Source of the DNA: SVQP01 sp045658965
GTDB taxonomy: Bacteria > Bacillota > Clostridia > Oscillospirales > CAG-272
DNA: 60,980 nucleotides
Direction of reading: 5' to 3'
NCBI GenBank assembly: GCA_045658965.1
Contig: JAZOVZ010000026.1
Location: 1 to 60,980 of the forward strand
The notes under the pieces were generated by a model that ran no database searches, was not told where the DNA came from, and worked only from the letters and a program-made list of their open reading frames with translations. Shown here one piece after another: positions 55,846 through 60,980 of the stretch (position 1 is the stretch's first letter; each line of letters opens with the position of its first letter). The position numbers were made by a program, and so were the translations under genes.

Positions 55846-58593
55846 ATGAGCTTGATTACCAAGATTTTCGGCACTTACAGCGACAGACAGCTGAAAGCGA
55901 TCAGAAAAACCGCAGATTACATTGAATCCTTAGCTCCCAAGTATGCGGCAATGACCGACGAGGAGCTCAGAGGCACGACCGATATTCTCAAGGGCAGACT
56001 TGCCGCTGGCGAGACGCTGGACGATATCCTGCCCGATGCGTTTGCCGCTATCCGTGAGGCGGACGACCGCGTGCTTGGCAAGCGTCCCTTCTACGTGCAG
56101 CTGCTGGGCGGTATTGTACTGCATCAGGGCAGAATTGCCGAAATGAAAACGGGTGAAGGTAAGACCCTGGTGGCTACCATGCCCGCATACCTCAACGCGC
56201 TGACCGGCAAGGGCGTGCATATCGTCACGGTCAACGACTATCTGGCACGCTACGGCTGCGAGGAAATGAGCCGCGTTTACGGCTTTATGGGGCTTACCAC
56301 CGGTCTTGTCGTACACGGCAGAACCAACGACGAAAAGAGAGAGGCGTACGCTGCCGATATCACCTACGGTACCAATAATGAATACGGATTTGACTACCTG
56401 CGTGACAATATGGTGGTTTACAAGGCTAACATGGTGCAGCGCGGTCACGCGTTCGCTATCGTGGACGAGGTGGACTCTATTCTGATCGACGAGGCGCGTA
56501 CCCCTTTGATCATTTCCGGCGCGGGAGACAAGCCCACCGATCTGTACGAAAAGGCAGACGCCTTTGTCAAAACGCTTGTCAAGCACGTGACCAAGGAGCT
56601 GGACTCCAAGGAGCAGCACGATGATATTGAGGCGGACTATATCGTGGACGAAAAGGCAAACAACGCCATTCTGACCCCCAGAGGTGCCAAGAAGGCAGAG
56701 CGTTTCTTCGGTCTTGAAAATTATTCCGATCAGGAGAACGCCACCATTGCGCACCACGTCAACCAGGCGATCCGTGCACACGGCTGCATGCACCGCGACC
56801 AGGACTATATCGTCAACGACAAGGGCGTTATCATCGTCGATACCTTTACGGGCAGACTGATGTACGGCAGACGCTATTCGGACGGCTTGCACCAGGCAAT
56901 TGAGGCAAAGGAAGGCGTGGTCATCGAAAAGGAAAACAAGACCCTTGCAACCATTACCTTCCAGAACTATTTCCGTATGTACAGCAAGCTCTCGGGTATG
57001 ACGGGTACTGCACTGACCGAGGAGGCGGAGTTCAGAGAGATCTACGCTCTGGACGTTATCGAGATCCCCACCAATATGCCCATGATCCGCGTAGACCACA
57101 GCGACGTGGTATATAAAAACGTGGAGGGCAAGTACAGAGCGATCATTGAGCAGATCAAGGAATGCTACGAAAAGGGACAGCCCGTGCTGGTGGGTACCGT
57201 TTCGGTTGAAAAGTCCGAGCTGCTTTCTGCAAGGCTCAAGAAGGAAAAGATCCCGCACCACGTGCTTAACGCAAAGTATCACGATCGCGAGGCAGAGATC
57301 GTGGCGCAGGCAGGTAAGTACCGTGCCGTTACCATTTCCACCAACATGGCAGGTCGTGGTACCGATATTATGCTTGGCGGTAACCCCGAGTTTATGGCAA
57401 AGGCTGAGCTGCGCGCGCAGGGCGTGGACGAGGCGCTGATCGCGCAGGCAAACGGTACTTCCTTGACAGATGATCCCGCAGTACTGGGCGTCAGAGCGCA
57501 GTATGCCGAGCTTTACGAGCAGTTCAAGGAGCAGATCGCACCCGAGGCACAAATGGTCAAGGATGCGGGCGGCTTGTTCATCGTGGGCACGGAGCGTCAC
57601 GAGAGCCGTCGTATCGACAACCAGCTGCGCGGCCGTTCGGGCAGACAGGGTGACCCCGGTGAGAGCCGTTTCTTCCTCTCCTTGGAGGATGACCTGATGC
57701 GTCTGTTCGGTTCCGAAAAGATCGCAGGTGTGGTAGATCGCATCGGCATGACCGACGACACTCCCATTGACGCCAAGATCCTGTCGGGCAGTATTCAGTC
57801 CGCACAGCAGCGCATTGAGGATCAGAACTTCAAGCGCAGAAAGTACGTGCTGTCTTACGACGACGTCATGAATCAGCAGAGAAATATTATCTACAAGCAG
57901 CGCCAGGAGGTGCTGGAGGACAACGACATTTCCGTTAAGATCCTGCACATGATCGGTGAATCGATCAAGGAAAACGTGGCAGCCTATACCGGAGAGGACA
58001 GTCCCGAGACTTGGAATCTGGACGGTCTGCGCAACGCGTATATGGGCTATTTGTGTGATGAAAGCGATTTCCGCTACAGCGATAAGGAGCTTTCCAAGCT
58101 GACCAAAAAGCAGCTGGAGCAGCACTTGATGGATAAGGCGGAAGAGAAATACAACGAAAAGGAAGCCTTGTTTGGCGAGGACAACTTCCGCGAGGTTGAG
58201 CGTGCGGTGCTCTTGCGCCACGTGGATACTGCGTGGATGGAGCATATTGACGCGATGGACGATCTCAAGGGCAGCATCGGTCTGCAGGCGTACGCACAGA
58301 GAGATCCTATCGTTGAGTACCGTATCGTGGGCGGTGACGCGTTTGACGCTATGATCGGTGAGATCCGCGAAAAGACGGTGCGTACCATTCTGTCGGTCGT
58401 GCCCAGAGCGCGCGAGGAGGTACAGCGCGTGCAGGTGGCGAACCCCTTGCAGGACGGCTTTGAGGGGGACGGCAAAAAGACCTTCAAAAAGGTCAGCGTC
58501 GTGCGCCGTGAAGCTCCCAAGATCGGCAGAAACGATGCCTGCCCCTGCGGCTCCGGTAAGAAGTACAAGAACTGCTGCGGCGTGGGCAAATAA
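55846..58593 (+). CDS. secA: Protein translocase ATPase SecA
   Basis: Motor driving unfolded secretory proteins through SecYEG. 915 aa from the ATG at 55846 (after GGAGG). Walker A in MKTGEGKTLV, DEAD-like box DEVDSILIDEARTPL, AGRGTDIMLGG and the arginine-rich GRSGRQGDPGESRFFLSLED, the preprotein cross-linking domain between the two ATPase halves, and a C-terminal zinc SEC-C motif NDACPCGSGKKYKNCC. Full length. The following membrane-protein gene starts ten bases after its stop. Confidence 0.97.
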   Translation: MSLITKIFGTYSDRQLKAIRKTADYIESLAPKYAAMTDEELRGTTDILKGRLAAGETLDDILPDAFAAIREADDRVLGKRPFYVQLLGGIVLHQGRIAEMKTGEGKTLVATMPAYLNALTGKGVHIVTVNDYLARYGCEEMSRVYGFMGLTTGLVVHGRTNDEKREAYAADITYGTNNEYGFDYLRDNMVVYKANMVQRGHAFAIVDEVDSILIDEARTPLIISGAGDKPTDLYEKADAFVKTLVKHVTKELDSKEQHDDIEADYIVDEKANNAILTPRGAKKAERFFGLENYSDQENATIAHHVNQAIRAHGCMHRDQDYIVNDKGVIIVDTFTGRLMYGRRYSDGLHQAIEAKEGVVIEKENKTLATITFQNYFRMYSKLSGMTGTALTEEAEFREIYALDVIEIPTNMPMIRVDHSDVVYKNVEGKYRAIIEQIKECYEKGQPVLVGTVSVEKSELLSARLKKEKIPHHVLNAKYHDREAEIVAQAGKYRAVTISTNMAGRGTDIMLGGNPEFMAKAELRAQGVDEALIAQANGTSLTDDPAVLGVRAQYAELYEQFKEQIAPEAQMVKDAGGLFIVGTERHESRRIDNQLRGRSGRQGDPGESRFFLSLEDDLMRLFGSEKIAGVVDRIGMTDDTPIDAKILSGSIQSAQQRIEDQNFKRRKYVLSYDDVMNQQRNIIYKQRQEVLEDNDISVKILHMIGESIKENVAAYTGEDSPETWNLDGLRNAYMGYLCDESDFRYSDKELSKLTKKQLEQHLMDKAEEKYNEKEALFGEDNFREVERAVLLRHVDTAWMEHIDAMDDLKGSIGLQAYAQRDPIVEYRIVGGDAFDAMIGEIREKTVRTILSVVPRAREEVQRVQVANPLQDGFEGDGKKTFKKVSVVRREAPKIGRNDACPCGSGKKYKNCCGVGK

Positions 58594-58602
58594 GGATACG
58601 CC

Positions 58603-59295
58603 ATGGGATTCGGAATACTGTTTTTATCGTATTTTTTCGCGTTCTTCGTGCCGCTGTCGTATCTCAAGATCATCGGATACGCGGGGCTGGCATGGGCGCT
58701 CTGTAAGCTCAAGGATTACCGCCCGACGTTTATGAAGGCTGTGTGGTGGCTGATCCCGCTGGGGGCTTGCTGCTTTTATCATATCGCAGGCAGCGTGATC
58801 GGGCTTTTGCCGTATATGGGCATGGCAGCGCCCGAGCAGCCGCTGTTCGGCACGGTTGCAACTGCCGTTGTGAGCATGGTCGAGTGCGCTTTGACGCTGT
58901 GCTTCCACTTTGTGCTTTTGCGCCAGCTGCGCGGCTTTGCAGCAGAGCTGGAGCTGCCCGCCATTGCCAAAAGATCCGATTGGGGACTTTGGCTGGTCGG
59001 CGTACAGACCAGCACCTACGTGGTCGCTCTTGCGCTTGAGCTTGCAGGCTTGGGCTTGCAGCTGCTTTCTCTGATCGCATTCTTTTTGCAGTTTGTATGG
59101 GCGATCTTCAACCTGATCAATCTGTTTACCTGCTATATGTATATTTGCCCCGAGGGGGATGAGGACATGGAGCGCGGTCCCTCCCGATTCGGCTTTGTCA
59201 ACAATATCCGTGACAAAATGGACGAGCGCGATCGCCTTTCCCGCGAAAGGGAAGCGGCAGCACGCGAGAGAAAAAACAAGAAAAAGAAAAAATGA
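58603..59295 (+). CDS. Polytopic membrane protein of unknown function
   Basis: A 230-aa protein with five or six hydrophobic segments in the first ~185 residues and a charged C-terminal tail (DKMDERDRLSREREAAARER, then a run of Lys). I see no transporter or enzyme motif. It starts ten bases after secA and is followed 18 bases later by another polytopic protein, so the three are probably co-transcribed. A link with secretion is suggested only by position. Confidence 0.6.
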   Translation: MGFGILFLSYFFAFFVPLSYLKIIGYAGLAWALCKLKDYRPTFMKAVWWLIPLGACCFYHIAGSVIGLLPYMGMAAPEQPLFGTVATAVVSMVECALTLCFHFVLLRQLRGFAAELELPAIAKRSDWGLWLVGVQTSTYVVALALELAGLGLQLLSLIAFFLQFVWAIFNLINLFTCYMYICPEGDEDMERGPSRFGFVNNIRDKMDERDRLSREREAAARERKNKKKKK

Positions 59296-59313
59296 ATTTT
59301 TGAAAGGAGAGAT

Positions 59314-60795
59314 ATGATGCAGATCCGTCCGAGAAAACGCATGGGCTTTTTGCTCATTGCCTTAGCACCTTTGTTTATATGGAATGCTGATATTGCGGTA
59401 TTTGATCTGTTACCCGACGTGATCGGCTATAGCCTGATCGCTCTGGGAATGTCGTCGCTCTCCTATATGAATTACCACTTTGAGGAGAGCGCCAAGCGCT
59501 TTAACCGTATGGTTGCACTGAGCGCTGCGCGTCTTGCGTTTGTGCTGGTGCTGTTCGGTCTGGTCAATTCCGTTGACCGTCCCACCACCATGCTGCTTGG
59601 CAATTTTGTGTTCGGCGTGCTGGAATTGATGACCGTGCTGCCTGCCTACAAGCACTTTTTTGACGGCTTGATCTATGCGGGATCGCGTGCGGGCGTGGGG
59701 CAGAGCATCTTCAAGCCTACGGCATGGAGCAAGCTTTGGTCGCTTGTCATCAAAAGAAAATCGGAATTTGACGATGGGAATACTGCCGTAACGGCGACCG
59801 AAAGCTTTTCGTTTATGACCGCGCTGTTTGCGGTGCTGAAGGTGGCGCTGAACGTGTTGCCCGAATTTACGGTGCTGACCGAGCAATCCGATAAGGTGGT
59901 CAATCTGTATGCCTACGTGTGGATGTTCCGCATAGCAGCCGTACTGCTTGGCACGGTGGTCGGTGTCGTTTGGCTGCTGATGGCGTTGCGTTACTACTTC
60001 GGCATTCTGCAAGACCGTGATTTTGTACAGGGCTTGCACGCGCAGTATATGAAAGAGATTTATCCCTGCAAGGACCTGTTCGTAGCAAGACGCTACAAGC
60101 TTGGCTCGCTGTTTTTATTGCTGGGCGTTATCCTTTCTGCAGACCTGCCCATGGATGGCGTTAACGTATTGCCCGATCTGCTGTGTGCACTTTGCTTGAT
60201 TGCAGGCGTTTGGCTGCTGCGGCATTATCTGACTGCCTGGAAAGCAACCGTGGCAGTGCTGGGGGCGTATTTTACGGTTTGCTGTCTGGAGTATTATTGG
60301 CAGATCCGATATTTCAAGATTGAAGGCTACAGTGCCGAAGCTGCGCTGAACGGAGCGGAGGCGACCGATGCGCACACGGTGTCTATCGTGTTCAGCGTCA
60401 TTGGTGCTGTACTGTTTGTCTTGGGCGTGGCGTGTGTGCTGCGGTGTCTGAAGGAGATCATTCGTGCGCATACGGGATACGAGATCAAGCATACCGATAT
60501 GCAGACCTACGGGCGCATGAATACCTTGCATAAGCAGTTGATCCGCGGGCTGGTGCCGGTGCTGGTCATGGCAATCGTCTGTGCGCTGGGCAGCATTGCG
60601 TATACCGTGATGCTTCCGTACGCGCGCCTGGGCGGTGAGTGGATTTACGTGCTTGCGTCGCTTATGTGGGTGATCAATCTCTTCCTTAGCGTAGTGTTCG
60701 TGGTGATTTTCTCCGAAAAGAACAACGATATCATGGAGCAGCTGCATAACCGCTATATGCTCGCGGGTGTCGGTTCGGGCGAGCAAGCTGAATAA
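59314..60795 (+). CDS. Polytopic membrane protein of unknown function
   Basis: A 493-aa protein with about ten hydrophobic segments over its whole length. It begins RPRKRMGFLLIALAPLF and has an internal similarity: the segments DIAVFDLLPDVIGYSLI (near 25) and DLPMDGVNVLPDLLCALCLI (near 270) look like repeats, so the protein may be an internal duplication. No catalytic motif is recognised. AAGGAGA precedes two adjacent ATGs (59314 and 59317). Third gene of the secA run. Confidence 0.6.
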   Translation: MMQIRPRKRMGFLLIALAPLFIWNADIAVFDLLPDVIGYSLIALGMSSLSYMNYHFEESAKRFNRMVALSAARLAFVLVLFGLVNSVDRPTTMLLGNFVFGVLELMTVLPAYKHFFDGLIYAGSRAGVGQSIFKPTAWSKLWSLVIKRKSEFDDGNTAVTATESFSFMTALFAVLKVALNVLPEFTVLTEQSDKVVNLYAYVWMFRIAAVLLGTVVGVVWLLMALRYYFGILQDRDFVQGLHAQYMKEIYPCKDLFVARRYKLGSLFLLLGVILSADLPMDGVNVLPDLLCALCLIAGVWLLRHYLTAWKATVAVLGAYFTVCCLEYYWQIRYFKIEGYSAEAALNGAEATDAHTVSIVFSVIGAVLFVLGVACVLRCLKEIIRAHTGYEIKHTDMQTYGRMNTLHKQLIRGLVPVLVMAIVCALGSIAYTVMLPYARLGGEWIYVLASLMWVINLFLSVVFVVIFSEKNNDIMEQLHNRYMLAGVGSGEQAE

Positions 60796-60868
60796 AATAC
60801 CGCAGGGCGGTGCATACTGTCTTTGACCCCCATAGGGGGAAAATATGAGAATACAGGAGAATTACAGT

Positions 60869-60980
60869 ATGCAGAACCAGAACAACAACCAGAACCAGAA
60901 CAAGAATCAGAACCAGAATCAGAACAACAACCAGAACCAGAACAATAACCAGAACCAGTACAATAACCAGAATCAGAACA
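60869..60980 (+). CDS. Asn/Gln-only low-complexity protein (3' partial)
   Basis: After AGGAGA, an ATG opens a frame consisting almost entirely of Asn and Gln (MQNQNNNQNQNKNQNQ...), still open at the window end (37 codons seen). CAG, AAC and AAT codons are repeated with third-base variation, so it is not a simple DNA repeat that happens to be open. Such N/Q-rich small proteins occur in spore formers, sometimes with coat functions, but nothing here proves that. No T-run terminator separates it from the upstream membrane-protein gene. Confidence 0.55.
   Translation, partial: MQNQNNNQNQNKNQNQNQNNNQNQNNNQNQYNNQNQN

Noticed and set aside
55930..58245. A 771-codon open frame antisense to secA
   Set aside because: Shadow frame; SecA motifs are complete on the plus strand.
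60811..60855. Sigma-F or sigma-G promoter before the Asn/Gln-rich protein
   Set aside because: GCATA and GGGGAAAATA are both present, but the spacer is 19 bases, too long for sigma-F, and the -10 does not fit sigma-G.

Overview
The window reads as chromosome of an anaerobic, endospore-forming member of the Bacillota, class Clostridia, probably a gut-type Oscillospirales or Christensenellales relative. This is inferred from gene order and motifs; no 16S rRNA gene is present. Support comes from an SRP RNA gene directly upstream of dnaX-ybaB-recR, a ylxM-ffh-rpsP-khpA operon, whiA, spoVAC with a textbook sigma-G promoter, a BofC-like protein, strong AAGGAGG ribosome binding sites, and many TTGACA-17-TATAAT promoters. 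Genes lie on both strands, and most of the sequence is moderately GC-rich with a few AT-rich islands.

Layout. 1-6.5 kb: tail of an AraC regulator, a DUF3267 membrane metalloprotease bracketed by diverged repeats, a DUF4091 glycosidase-like protein, a membrane protein of unknown role and a DUF4358 lipoprotein. 6.5-15.9 kb: spoVAC, a helical-bundle protein, L-serine dehydratase, rsmA, tRNA-Thr(CGU), a Thr/Pro-rich membrane protein, a MacB-like ABC fusion and a D-2-hydroxyacid dehydrogenase. 15.9-23.1 kb: a tandem and hairpin repeat array, a lipoprotein, SRP RNA-dnaX-ybaB-recR, and the ylxM-ffh-rpsP-khpA operon. SRP RNA and Ffh are the two halves of the same targeting particle. 23.1-25.8 kb: an AT-rich accessory island of three small membrane or lipoprotein genes, separated by GGGGACGGTTCT-type repeats and ending in the C-terminal remnant of a REP-associated (RAYT) transposase. 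26-28 kb: SDR, AlkD-like and GNAT genes. 28.1-36.4 kb: one long minus-strand run (oxidoreductase, coaE, lytic transglycosylase, M18 peptidase, prfA, tsaC, parC-like, small membrane protein), mostly joined by overlapping stop and start codons. 36.7-43.9 kb: a lipoprotein, then HAD hydrolase-murB-whiA-dnaE. 44-47 kb: two overlapping ECF sigma factors followed by a membrane protein that looks like an anti-sigma factor fused to leucine-rich repeats. 47.3-51.4 kb: BofC-like protein, class A PBP, TspO-like protein and lipoprotein. 51.4-61 kb: mnmA, two AT-rich accessory genes, trmL, then secA, two polytopic membrane proteins and the start of an Asn/Gln-only protein.

The most unusual feature is the density of small palindromic DNA. 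One family (GTAGGG followed by a perfect or near-perfect inverted repeat) lies between genes throughout the window and also sits in frame inside dnaX (two copies), dnaE (three copies) and the BofC-like gene (one decayed copy), always in the single forward frame that avoids stops. A second kind of structure is arrays of about 20-22 bp units, each a different mini-hairpin joined by a nearly constant linker; at two loci the array begins exactly at a gene's stop codon. Other items worth attention are the twin-sigma/LRR module, the repeat-bracketed gene island with its RAYT remnant, and several long inverted repeats, at least one of which carries transcription terminators.
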